Below are positions 1 to 7,272 of a stretch of 10,433 nt of DNA, in pieces. The notes below the pieces were generated by a model. That model was not told the DNA's origin and searched no databases. It was given only the letters and a program-made list of their open reading frames with translations. This stretch comes from Planctomycetaceae bacterium (GTDB lineage: Bacteria > Planctomycetota > Planctomycetia > Pirellulales > Thermoguttaceae): assembly GCA_031254675.1 (NCBI GenBank), contig JAIRTV010000049.1, positions 1-10,433 on the forward strand, in the 5' to 3' direction. Each line of letters starts with the position of its first letter. Positions within the stretch are counted from its first letter, which is position 1. The position numbers and the translations under genes are program-made.

Positions 1-352
1 ATATGAAACACCGAAAAATCAGAGCCTCGCAACATCCAAACCCAAAAACGTTTGCCATTCAACTTCCAACCCGTCTCGTCCGAATGGATATGTTTCTCCA
101 ATCGCAAACGCGATAACAATTCCTGATACGGTTTGGCCAACGATTTGGATACTTTTTGAACTTGCTTGTCTAAAAAACCGGTCGAAATTTTAATGTTGAG
201 TACATCGTTAAAAAAATCCTGGATTGTGCGATACGATAAATAATCTGCGCTTGCTCGGAAATAATACGCCTCAGTTCGGCGTTTTCTCGCTCCAATCGCA
301 ATACCTCCGATTCAATACTTTCGAGTAAATTTCTCATAACCGGATTATACAA
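1..352 (-). pseudogene. IS66-family transposase (TnpC type), internally deleted and frameshifted, 3' part outside window
   Basis: Read on the minus strand, 337-232 encodes an N-terminal coiled coil (MRNLLESIESEVLRLEREN, then AELRRIISEQAQII), typical of the leucine-zipper start of IS66 transposases. That frame stops at 170-172. Shifted by one base, the DNA from about 235 down to base 1 is open and reads TIQDFFNDVLNIKIS, then KVSKSLAKPYQELLSRLR, then HSDETGWKLNGKRFWVW. This is the start of the IS66 catalytic core; the Asp of DET is the first residue of the DDE triad. In intact relatives well over 100 residues, including a Cys-rich zinc-binding segment, separate these parts. Here they are joined within a few codons and out of frame, so I infer an internal deletion plus frame change. 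The start may be ATG at 337 or TTG at 352; no ribosome site is visible. The core is open to the window edge, so the remainder cannot be judged. A programmed frameshift is unlikely because sequence is missing as well. Confidence 0.8.
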
Positions 353-365
353 ATCGCAAAAAAAA

Positions 366-398
366 CACGCAAGCGAGAAAATTACCGTGAACGCTTAC
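366..398 (-). repeat. IS66-type terminal inverted repeat (outer end of the element at 1-398)
   Basis: On the minus strand the sequence from 398 downwards begins GTAAGCGTTCACGGTAATTT and lies about 60 bases upstream of the transposase start. IS66-family ends characteristically begin with GTAA, so 398 is taken as the outer tip of the element. A copy with 29 of 33 bases identical occurs at 10192-10224. The 8 bases outside the tip (399-406, aaccagag) cannot be compared with the other flank, which is outside the window. Confidence 0.75.
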
Positions 399-596
399 AA
401 CCAGAGAGAACACAAAAATACAGAACCAATAAAATATTGTTTCGTTTTTTTTTTGCGTTTCCATATTGAAAGAAGAATGATACATTAAAGGAAAACTTTT
501 AATTTCCCTTGGAAAATTGGCAAAAAATTTTCTCTGTTCTCAAGGCTTTCTGCGATCAAAATAAAAGAGAGAGGGTTGCATCGACTAATGTTGTTG

Positions 597-1817
597 TTAC
601 TGAGAAATATAATCCTGTTTCAACCAACGAATTCTTGTTATAATAAATATTGTTGCGGAAATCAATAAAATCGGAGCAAGCATTGCAAAAGTAAACGATA
701 TTCCGTATTGTGATTTTGACCAGCCCATCACCAGCGGAGAAAAGGCACTGAAAATAAAACCGACCGATAACATAAAACCAACTGCCGTCGCTCGAAATCT
801 TAACTCCACAACATCAAACAACGACGCAAACAAATTCGATTCATACACACCACGAAAAAAGCCAAATCCCGCTAAACCAATGTAACAGCCAATAATATTG
901 GGCGAAAGTGCCAAAAGTAACACAAATGGCGCACAAAACAACAAACCCAATATCTGTATCTCTAATCTTGCTCCAATTCGGTAACAAGAAAAATAATCTG
1001 AAAATTTTCCGCCAAGCAATACACCACCAAACGCAAAAAGATGATGATAAAACATTGATGAAAATCCGGCGACCGTTAACGATTGATGAAATTTTTCAAA
1101 CAAAAAAGTCGGCGTCCATGTCAGATAACCAAGAAAAACAAAATTCGCTGTCGCAAAAGTAATCCAGATTGCCCAAACGGACGGTTTGCGAGAAATAGAA
1201 CACAATATTTCAAAAAAGGAAACGATTTCTTTTTTTGTTTCGTTATCAAGTTTTTCGCTTTCTTGAAAATCGTTACGAACTCGCCATGAAATTAACAATG
1301 CCAGAAAAACACCAAACGAACCAAAAACAAAGAATGCCATTCGCCAACCGAAATGTTCGGCAATCCAACCGGAAATCAAACCACTGGTAATAATACCGAC
1401 ATAAAGCGAGGTCTGATGAATTGACATTGCCAGAGCTCGTGTTTTGTGATGATATTGGCTGATTAACGAATTGGCAGCCGGATAATAAAATGCTTCACCG
1501 CCGCCGGTTGCCAAACTTCGAAACACAATTAACATGAACAATCCCGTACTGAATCCCGAAGCAATTGTCGCGCCGCTCCAAAACAGTAAACTCCAAAAAA
1601 TAATCGACTTTCTACGGAAAACATCACCAAGCCAACCAGCAATCGGTACAAAAATTGCGTAAGTCCAAAGAAAGATTGATGCGATCAATCCGGCTTGAAT
1701 GTCGCTTAATCCCAATTCGGTTTTGAGCTGAGGCAAAACAACATTATAAATAGCACGATCCGCCTGATTAAAAAAATAAGCCAACCAAAGTAAACCAATG
1801 AGTTCCCATTTATACAT
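597..1817 (-). CDS. MFS transporter, 12-TM type, substrate unknown
   Basis: A 406-residue inner-membrane protein of the major facilitator superfamily, expected to move a small solute by uniport, symport or antiport. It is almost wholly hydrophobic and fits 12 helices with a central charged cytoplasmic loop (about residues 180-210, rich in Asp, Glu and Lys). The loop between TM2 and TM3 holds a motif-A variant, GWLGDVFRRK (about 61-70). The segment FYYPAANSLISQYHHKTRA (about 110-128) and the Gly-rich LYVGIITSGLISG after it match the TM4-TM5 region of MFS proteins. A weaker echo, VVELRFRATAVGF, appears in the second half. The start is placed at ATG 1817, giving MYKWELIGLLWLAYF; an in-frame TTG at 1832 would add five residues. 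Neither has a Shine-Dalgarno sequence. The 269-bp gap from the WD40 gene upstream argues against tight co-transcription. The N-terminal half resembles spinster- and sugar-acid-type carriers, but not enough to name a substrate. Confidence 0.9.
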   Translation of the reverse strand: MYKWELIGLLWLAYFFNQADRAIYNVVLPQLKTELGLSDIQAGLIASIFLWTYAIFVPIAGWLGDVFRRKSIIFWSLLFWSGATIASGFSTGLFMLIVFRSLATGGGEAFYYPAANSLISQYHHKTRALAMSIHQTSLYVGIITSGLISGWIAEHFGWRMAFFVFGSFGVFLALLISWRVRNDFQESEKLDNETKKEIVSFFEILCSISRKPSVWAIWITFATANFVFLGYLTWTPTFLFEKFHQSLTVAGFSSMFYHHLFAFGGVLLGGKFSDYFSCYRIGARLEIQILGLLFCAPFVLLLALSPNIIGCYIGLAGFGFFRGVYESNLFASLFDVVELRFRATAVGFMLSVGFIFSAFSPLVMGWSKSQYGISFTFAMLAPILLISATIFIITRIRWLKQDYISQ

Positions 1818-2086
1818 TGTCGTTTGAAACAAAAAATAAGGATAAAAAAAATAATCTCTTCCACTCCGGAAAAGAACAACACAATCAACAACAAAACCAC
1901 AAATAATTAAAAAGATTTTATTATGGCGTATTATTGTTTGTGTACAGTAGAAGAAATTTAAATGATATGATCAAATGAATCAAGTACAATTTTCCACAAA
2001 GAAGATGCAACTTTGCGTAAAATAACTGATTATTTCACATTTTTAGAGAGCCTGTACCAAATTCCATCAATATTTCAAGTGATATC

Positions 2087-4918
2087 CTATTCGTTTTCGG
2101 ACGCTATTTGCAATAGATGATCGAAGTGGAGAGGCCAAAGACGAATACCACTGTTTGCCGGATTTTTTTGATTGGTGTAACCAAAAACAAGCCAACGGTT
2201 GTCCGGTGTGAGAGCAATCTTTGAAATGGGAAGCATGCGATTGCGAAACATCACGGAATGACGGTCATCAACAATAGTACCATCGACAATATTTCTCATT
2301 CGCAAACTGTTGTCTCCGCCAAGTGAGATTAGTTTTTTTCCGTCCGGCGAAAGTGCCAATTCTTGAATCACTCCTTGATTACTCTGTAACACTAACGGTT
2401 CTCGTTCCGTTGCCGTTTTAATATCGTTTCGATCAAGACGCCAAACCCGAATCGTTTTATCGTAACTTCCAGAAAATAATCGTGTTCCCGATTGGTCAAC
2501 CGTGAGCGAACTAATCCAACCACAATGACCATTCAGCACAACCGAATTGGTAACTTTTTTCGAATCCGTTAAATTCCAAAGTCGAATGGTGTTATCACGG
2601 CTACCAGTCGCAACCCAACTACCATTCGGAGCAAAAGCAATCGCCGTAATATCAAGATGATGACCACGAAGAACCAACGGAATTCCATCCGTTTTGCTAT
2701 TTCGAAGATCGTAAATTAACGTTGTCGAATTTTTGCCACCAACTGCCAGTTTGCCGGAATCCGCACTAAACTGAATCAGACGAATTTCTTGATCGTGTCC
2801 ACGCAAAACAATCGGCGGCGGAATAAAACCGTTTTGAATCTGCCGCAAATCCCAAAGCCACACAACATTCGGCTCCGAAAGCACAATCGTTTCCGAAACG
2901 GAAATATCTGTTGCTTTCGGCAACGATTTTTCCGGCAACGTAACGGAAGATTCCGACAAAAATGAAACTTGGATATTTTTACGCAACGAAAAATGTTGTT
3001 CCCGTAACACCGGCTTTGTCGTAACTTTAACGGGCGTACTGTTGGAGATCATCGGAGTTCCATAAGCCGTGTCCGGTAACGGTAACATCGAATGCAATCG
3101 GACAATCCGACAAGGAGGAATCGGTTCATTAAGATTACAAAAATAATTGCCGTCTTCGCCGAAAACAGTTGCAATTTGCATGGATGAACCAACATCATTG
3201 ATGTACCGGTTGTTTCGGACAATCTCAAAAGACGACTTCGCCGATCCGCCAAAAGCCGCCAGCCAACAACCATCCGGTGAAATCTGTAAATCACTCAATC
3301 CAATAACTTTTTCATTTAACGTAACAGGTGCTTCCGCCGGATTCGGTCTCGCCATATCCCAAATTTGTAACGTTCCGTCTGTCCGACCACCAATAATTAA
3401 ACGTAAATCCGGCGAAAAAAGCAATTTAACGAACGGAATTTTTCCCGAATCAAGTTGAACACCGTTTCGATTATTTTGGTCACGGAAAAGATCCCATATC
3501 CAAACCGAATTGTCTTGACATTGCGTCAACAACCAATGGCTGTCGGAACTGATCGTCAGATTTTCAACCGCCGGCAGATTGATCAGAAACATCTTGCCCC
3601 AACTCAACGAAGCATAAGTTTGACTGAGTATCCAATAAGCCGTCGAAGGAAGGGAACGACCAAACTCTTCAAATGTTCCCACCGCAGATAAAATATCTTG
3701 TAAACTCTGTTCAGGATCAGAAATCAACGATGTTACCGCTTCCTCCAACAATGCCTCCGCCGCAGCAACCCGAATCACTTCCGGTAATAATTTATTCGTT
3801 GCGTTTTCTTTTTTCAAAGCAACCTTTGTCGTTTCCGCCGGTTTCGCCGAAATTGTTTCAAGCGGCAAAGGTTTCGGTTGAACTGTTTCAAATTGATCGT
3901 TAATATGAATATTATCGTTATTTTTACTTTGTTCATTTTTATCTTCGTTTTTGTCCACATTTTGAGCCAACATCTTTTTTGTTGCGTGATCAGTTGTTGC
4001 CGGTTCGGTGATGAGCTTCTTGGTTTCGGTTGCATTTGTTGCTGTTGTTTCAGATAATAAGGGTTGAGTCGGCTTGTCAATCCGTTCCGTCTGCGGCAAT
4101 TTATTCGATACGTTGTTTTTTTTCTGTTTCTGAAATTCTGAAACATTGGTTTCGGAAGATTTCGTTTTCGTTACCACATTGGCAACCGCAGGATTCGGTT
4201 TAACAATCTCCAATTTAATATTTTCCGGTTTTATCGTTTCGGCGGACATTGTTTCGGAACGAACTGTTGCCAGTAACGGAGCGGTTGTTGTCGTTGGAAA
4301 CTCTATCGGAAAATCCGTACCTTTATTGATAATCACTTGAGACGATGAATGATCCGGTTGAGCAGCTTTTCTTCCGTCTATCAGAATAAAAAAGAGAGCA
4401 CCAAACAACACAATAATCTGAACACAAACCGTCAATAATAACGTTATCCATTGTTTATAATCGCTGCGATAATTATTGTTGTATTCGTTATCGTATTCGG
4501 AAACTTTTTCAACCGTACAAGAATTTTCATGACAATTTTGGCAAGAATTTTCGTGATGAAAACAATTGGCGTTGGAACTGCGTTTTATTCGAGGGCAATT
4601 TTTGGCACGACATTTCATCAAGTCGGCATCGGAAATCAATGGTAACGAAAAACGATTTTGTGTGCTGACTTCCGCACAATTTTTCGAAAAGTTATTCGAT
4701 ACATTATTTGAAAAATTGCGTAATAAACTGTCTGATAGATTGTCTGATGGAGTGTCTGATAAATTCTCTTTACAGGGAAAGCGCAAACAATGAGTTAAGA
4801 GATTTTCACCGCCGCAAGCGGGACAGCTTACTTCTGTTGAATGTTCCGACGCGGCAAACTTGAACGCAAATCCGCAACATTCGCATTGAATTGGTCTGGT
4901 TGTTTGCGCATCAATCAT
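2087..4918 (-). CDS. Zinc-ribbon, single-TM, WD40 beta-propeller protein
   Basis: A 943-residue membrane-anchored repeat protein. Residues 12-35 carry CxCC and CPAC clusters (C12, C14, C15, C32, C35), a likely zinc ribbon. A second Cys/His-rich patch spans 103-134. One hydrophobic helix lies at about 157-180 (WITLLLTVCVQIIVLFGALF). Residues 190-375 are a Thr/Lys/Asn-rich, probably disordered linker, followed by a short helical segment (377-440). WD40-like blades then run to the end: strand ends WIWDL (473-477), LQIWDM (517-522), WLWDLR (687-692), LIYDLR (734-739), IRLWNL (778-783), IRVWRL (823-828), LRMRNI (872-877), IRLWPL (925-930), with GH dipeptides opening the middle blades at about 707, 752 and 797. 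Residues 560-680 hold a non-canonical insert. No kinase, protease or other catalytic domain is present, so a scaffolding role is the likeliest guess. The start ATG 4918 keeps the zinc ribbon; no Shine-Dalgarno sequence precedes it. Short 12-bp-period repeats lie within the N-terminal half and linker. Confidence 0.9.
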   Translation of the reverse strand: MIDAQTTRPIQCECCGFAFKFAASEHSTEVSCPACGGENLLTHCLRFPCKENLSDTPSDNLSDSLLRNFSNNVSNNFSKNCAEVSTQNRFSLPLISDADLMKCRAKNCPRIKRSSNANCFHHENSCQNCHENSCTVEKVSEYDNEYNNNYRSDYKQWITLLLTVCVQIIVLFGALFFILIDGRKAAQPDHSSSQVIINKGTDFPIEFPTTTTAPLLATVRSETMSAETIKPENIKLEIVKPNPAVANVVTKTKSSETNVSEFQKQKKNNVSNKLPQTERIDKPTQPLLSETTATNATETKKLITEPATTDHATKKMLAQNVDKNEDKNEQSKNNDNIHINDQFETVQPKPLPLETISAKPAETTKVALKKENATNKLLPEVIRVAAAEALLEEAVTSLISDPEQSLQDILSAVGTFEEFGRSLPSTAYWILSQTYASLSWGKMFLINLPAVENLTISSDSHWLLTQCQDNSVWIWDLFRDQNNRNGVQLDSGKIPFVKLLFSPDLRLIIGGRTDGTLQIWDMARPNPAEAPVTLNEKVIGLSDLQISPDGCWLAAFGGSAKSSFEIVRNNRYINDVGSSMQIATVFGEDGNYFCNLNEPIPPCRIVRLHSMLPLPDTAYGTPMISNSTPVKVTTKPVLREQHFSLRKNIQVSFLSESSVTLPEKSLPKATDISVSETIVLSEPNVVWLWDLRQIQNGFIPPPIVLRGHDQEIRLIQFSADSGKLAVGGKNSTTLIYDLRNSKTDGIPLVLRGHHLDITAIAFAPNGSWVATGSRDNTIRLWNLTDSKKVTNSVVLNGHCGWISSLTVDQSGTRLFSGSYDKTIRVWRLDRNDIKTATEREPLVLQSNQGVIQELALSPDGKKLISLGGDNSLRMRNIVDGTIVDDRHSVMFRNRMLPISKIALTPDNRWLVFGYTNQKNPANSGIRLWPLHFDHLLQIASENE
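4518..4560 (-). repeat. 12/24-bp periodic repeat inside the WD40-protein gene (HENSCQNCHENSC)
   Basis: On the plus strand CAAGAATTTTC occurs at 4518-4528 and again at 4542-4552, exactly 24 bases apart, with a weaker half-period copy between them. The encoded residues about 122-134 read HENSCQNCHENSC, a 4-residue period that creates much of the second Cys/His-rich patch. The patch may therefore be a by-product of repeat expansion and not a metal site. Confidence 0.6.
4684..4768 (-). repeat. 12-bp periodic repeat inside the WD40-protein gene (NLSD/NFSN units)
   Basis: TGTCTGAT occurs on the plus strand at 4729-4736, 4741-4748 and 4753-4760, each 12 bases apart. The protein shows a matching 4-residue period over residues 52-82: NLSD, TPSD, NLSD, SLLR, NFSN, NVSN, NFSK, NCAE. 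The reading frame is preserved throughout. Confidence 0.65.
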
Positions 4919-5164
4919 GAAATTCTTGCAGTCTGTTTAGTAGAATTTGTAAAATTTATTTTTTGTAAGCATTGACCGCTCTGACTACAGAAATGAATTT
5001 TTGTAATATCTCAATGAAATTTTCGTTAAAAATAAGTCAACTTACTTTTGTTTTTATCACGATGAGAGCAAGTTGAGAAGTTTTTTATCCGGTGGTTGTA
5101 TTGTGTTTCGTTGCCGATGAGTTAACTCTCATTTTTGATGAATTATTCATTGTTGTGTTACATT
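4919..5164. other. AT-rich intergenic region at a strand-composition switch
   Basis: A 246-bp non-coding stretch between the stop of the TPR gene and the start of the WD40 gene, both on the minus strand. It should carry the 3' end of one transcript and the promoter of the other. I see no clear terminator hairpin and no convincing sigma-70 promoter. It contains a perfect 10-bp palindrome GAGTTAACTC at 5119-5128. Hand counts of single 60-base lines suggest C and A exceed G and T on the plus strand to its left and the reverse to its right, although the genes on both sides run the same way. Confidence 0.4.
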
Positions 5165-6949
5165 TTAAGCGGTACGACGAAAACGTATTGTTTGTTTATT
5201 TTGTTCGGGAAACGCCAATGTTACGGGAATTGATTCTTCCGGTGGACGATGTGTTGTCAGGAATTTTTCGAGATCGGTTCCAACCGTGGCGAACAATTCC
5301 GACCATGTTTGCCCAATTGCTTGGCGGTAAACGCGAACAGTCGGATACCACAGACAATTTTCGTAATGATTTTCACTGTGATTTTCATTGTGATTTTCAC
5401 AATGATTTTTGCGATTGAGATTCCAACGCCAATCGGCTTTTTCTGGAAGTATCAACCAAGTTTTCGTTCCGAGTGCTCCTGCTAAATTGGCGGCGTAACC
5501 TGGCGGCGTAACAACAAGATCAAGTGCAGCAATTAATCCGGCTATTTCATCCAAATCATATTGAAACACTTCGGGATACAGATGAACTTGTAGTGAAACA
5601 TTACGACGATAAAGTTCGATTTCTTTTTGTTTCGAACCGTGTTGCAAACAAATCCAAGCGGCATCGGTTTGATGACGAAGCATGAGATTTCGTAACTCAA
5701 ACATTGGTAACGCGGTTTGAAGTTCGGATTCCGCCGTCCAACTTCCTTGCCAAAGCACGCCAATTTTAGTAACACCACCAATTTCTGAAAGTCGATTTGA
5801 CCATTTTGTGATGCGTTCCCGATCCGGTACAAGATAAGTTTTTCGAATCGGAAAATCTTCTGATTGACGGCGAAAATAACGCGGCAAACTGCCAAACGCA
5901 ATTTGTTCATCTAATGAAAGTTTCCAGCAATTCTTATTCAAATCAACCGTGTCTGTGGTGAGCGGTACCACTGTTGCACGCGGAAATGACCGACGAAACA
6001 GCGAATGTAACGATGATTCACATTCGATCACGCAATGCCCAACGCGGTTAATCAAATCCGGCAAACAGGACGCAAACATGATTTCCGCTGCAATTCCTTC
6101 TTCGGAATAAGCGAGAACAGTTTTTTGTTCATGATCATTTTCGGGACAATTATTATCGGAATTTCCGTTCCAGTTTGGCAAGAGATGGCGTTCCCATGTT
6201 CCGAAGTTGGCGGCGAGTCGAAATTCCATCGCGTCCCAACCGTTTTCCAAATCGCCGAGTGCGAGAAGTGATTGACCGCAACCGTGAATAGCCTGCGACC
6301 ATTCCATACCGACCGGAAACAAACGTTGATAATACGGAATGGATTCTTCGAAGCGTTCTTCTTTTCGCAACGATTCCGCGAGAAAAAAACAAGCATCGGG
6401 CGATGCCGGATCGATTTTGACAGCTTCGGTCAATGCCGGAATAGCGTCGGCGTTTTGGTTACGAATTGTGTAAATGTATCCGAGAGTCAACCACGCGGAA
6501 GCGTTGTCGGGTTGTAACGCGGTCAAATTTTTGAAACAAGATATTGCGTTTTCCGCCTGATCAAGTTCAAAATAAAGTTGACCGAGATTGAGAATGAGGT
6601 CGGTGTTATTGGGGTCGAGTGTACGCGATTTACAAAAAGCGTTGACTGCTTCGTGGTTGAGTCCCAGCGTGCGGTAAGCCAATCCGAGATGGAATTGCAA
6701 AACGGCTTGTGAATGTAGGGAGTCGGAATTTTTTGAGTTGGAAAGTTCGAGTTGATGAAGTGCTTCGAGAAAAAATTCGACACCTTTGGCGGGTTGCCCA
6801 TTTTGACACCGTAAAACTCCCAATCCGTCCAGTGCATACAGATTACTGGCATCACCGCGTAGAACATCTTGATAAAGTTCTTCGGCTTTAGTGGTATCTC
6901 CTGAAATTAAAGCGGTTTGCGCTATTGCAAGTTTTTCGCCATGTGTCAT
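5165..6949 (-). CDS. TPR protein with C-terminal GT-B-like (glycosyltransferase family 9/41-like) domain
   Basis: A 594-residue soluble protein with no signal peptide. About six or seven tetratricopeptide repeats fill residues 3-250 (for example AVNAFCKSRTLDPNN at 101-115 and AIPALTEAVKIDPASPD at 169-185). From about 277 it matches the glycosyltransferase-like half of a large family of bacterial TPR proteins: TVLAYSEEGIAAEIMFASCLPDL (first Rossmann part, broken here as TVLAYSEEGIAAE plus IMFASCLPDL), IGVLWQGSW (396-404), LAGALGTKTWLILPEKADWR (489-508), then WYPTVRVYRQ (534-543). This organisation suggests a sugar-transfer or TPR-scaffold role, but the substrate is unknown. Two places differ from the family as I remember it: the usual GLGD of the first loop reads GIAA (285-288), and the usual DTxxxHLAG reads PPGYAANLAG (482-491), so activity is doubtful. 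Residues 516-531 are an ENHx repeat inserted between NRKN and WYP. The start ATG 6949 is supported by a good ribosome site. Confidence 0.9.
   Translation of the reverse strand: MTHGEKLAIAQTALISGDTTKAEELYQDVLRGDASNLYALDGLGVLRCQNGQPAKGVEFFLEALHQLELSNSKNSDSLHSQAVLQFHLGLAYRTLGLNHEAVNAFCKSRTLDPNNTDLILNLGQLYFELDQAENAISCFKNLTALQPDNASAWLTLGYIYTIRNQNADAIPALTEAVKIDPASPDACFFLAESLRKEERFEESIPYYQRLFPVGMEWSQAIHGCGQSLLALGDLENGWDAMEFRLAANFGTWERHLLPNWNGNSDNNCPENDHEQKTVLAYSEEGIAAEIMFASCLPDLINRVGHCVIECESSLHSLFRRSFPRATVVPLTTDTVDLNKNCWKLSLDEQIAFGSLPRYFRRQSEDFPIRKTYLVPDRERITKWSNRLSEIGGVTKIGVLWQGSWTAESELQTALPMFELRNLMLRHQTDAAWICLQHGSKQKEIELYRRNVSLQVHLYPEVFQYDLDEIAGLIAALDLVVTPPGYAANLAGALGTKTWLILPEKADWRWNLNRKNHCENHNENHSENHYENCLWYPTVRVYRQAIGQTWSELFATVGTDLEKFLTTHRPPEESIPVTLAFPEQNKQTIRFRRTA
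5364..5414 (-). repeat. 12-bp tandem repeat in the TPR gene encoding ENHx units
   Basis: TGATTTTCA occurs on the plus strand at 5367-5375, 5379-5387 and 5391-5399, with a degenerate fourth copy TGATTTTTG at 5403-5411, all exactly 12 bases apart. On the coding strand this gives four successive ENH units (ENHN, ENHS, ENHY preceded by NHC). The array keeps the frame and interrupts the otherwise conserved stretch between DWRWNLNRKN and WYPTVRVYRQ. Confidence 0.85.
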
Positions 6950-6956
6950 TGTTTCG

Positions 6957-6962
6957 TTCCTT
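6957..6962 (-). promoter_or_regulatory. Shine-Dalgarno sequence of the TPR gene
   Basis: AAGGAA on the minus strand ends 7 bases before ATG 6949. This fixes the start and is one of only two clear ribosome sites in the window; the MFS, WD40, symporter and mnmE starts have none. Confidence 0.7.
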
Positions 6963-6975
6963 GAAACTCATTATT

Positions 6976-7016
6976 ACAGTAAAAGGGAACCGAGAATCTC
7001 CGTTCTCTTTTACTGT
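6976..7016. promoter_or_regulatory. 41-bp hairpin / inverted repeat upstream of the TPR gene
   Basis: The arms ACAGTAAAAGGGAAC (6976-6990) and GTTCTCTTTTACTGT (7002-7016) are complementary over 15 positions. The only exception is one G-T pair, which would be a G-U wobble in a plus-strand RNA and an A-C mismatch in a minus-strand RNA. The 11-base spacer contains the smaller palindrome GAGAATCTC. It lies 27 bases upstream of the TPR start codon, so it could be a repressor site, a 5'-leader hairpin of the TPR transcript, or a plus-strand RNA stem. The sequence alone does not decide between these. Confidence 0.6.
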
Positions 7017-7272
7017 TATCGTCAATATATTCGCAAAAATTGATATAATCCGTAAAAATTAACCCAAGATGATCAATAACCCCAAACAAGAAAACAATAA
7101 CTCTTTTCTCTAACTTCTCCCTACACAAAGATATGTCATTTTAATGCTTAATAATTCAAACATTTTCTGCTCCCCCCTATTCCCTATTCTCATGGAATCG
7201 TTATAAAAAGTTGTGTTGTGGCGGTACTACGTGAGGGACATTCAGAAAAACATTTAACCTAAAACTTTGACA

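Larger units (their letters stand above)
6950..7272. other. Divergent intergenic region between TPR gene and symporter gene
   Basis: These 323 bases must hold promoters for both flanking genes. The left part contains the TPR ribosome site and the hairpin described separately. The rest is AT-rich apart from a C-run with a short direct repeat (ccctattccctatt, about 7174-7187). Several TATA-like hexamers exist, but none has a convincing -35 partner at 16-18 bases, so no promoter is called. No RNA gene or small ORF is supported. Confidence 0.5.

Noticed and set aside
512..532. Inverted repeat GAAAATT / AATTTTC as a terminator for the MFS gene
   Set aside because: The 7-bp stem is entirely A/T-rich apart from one G-C pair and is not followed by a clear T-run on the minus strand.
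1818..2086. Possible small gene or regulatory RNA between the MFS and WD40 genes
   Set aside because: It is AT-rich sequence without an ORF of note, a stable hairpin or a convincing promoter.
3147..4793. Several open frames of 60 to 110 codons on both strands inside the WD40-protein gene
   Set aside because: They are shadows of a long gene with clear WD40 motifs; none has a family motif or ribosome site.
4965..4978. GTAAGCATTGACCG, resembling an IS66 end
   Set aside because: It matches only 11 of 14 bases of the end at 398, which is about what chance gives in 10 kb on both strands, and no extended similarity follows.
5054..5151. DnaA-box-like sequences in the skew-switch region (TTATCACGA, TTATCCGGT, TTATTCATT)
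   Set aside because: They match TTATNCACA at only 6 to 7 of 9 positions and show no cluster or spacing, so no origin is called from them.
5364..5414. CRISPR-like array
   Set aside because: The units are 12 bases, contiguous and without spacers, and they lie in frame within a coding sequence.
5092..5418. Plus-strand open frame of 108 codons overlapping the end of the TPR gene
   Set aside because: Most of it lies antisense to a conserved glycosyltransferase-like domain, its C-terminus is only the 12-bp repeat read in reverse, and it has no ribosome site or recognisable motif.
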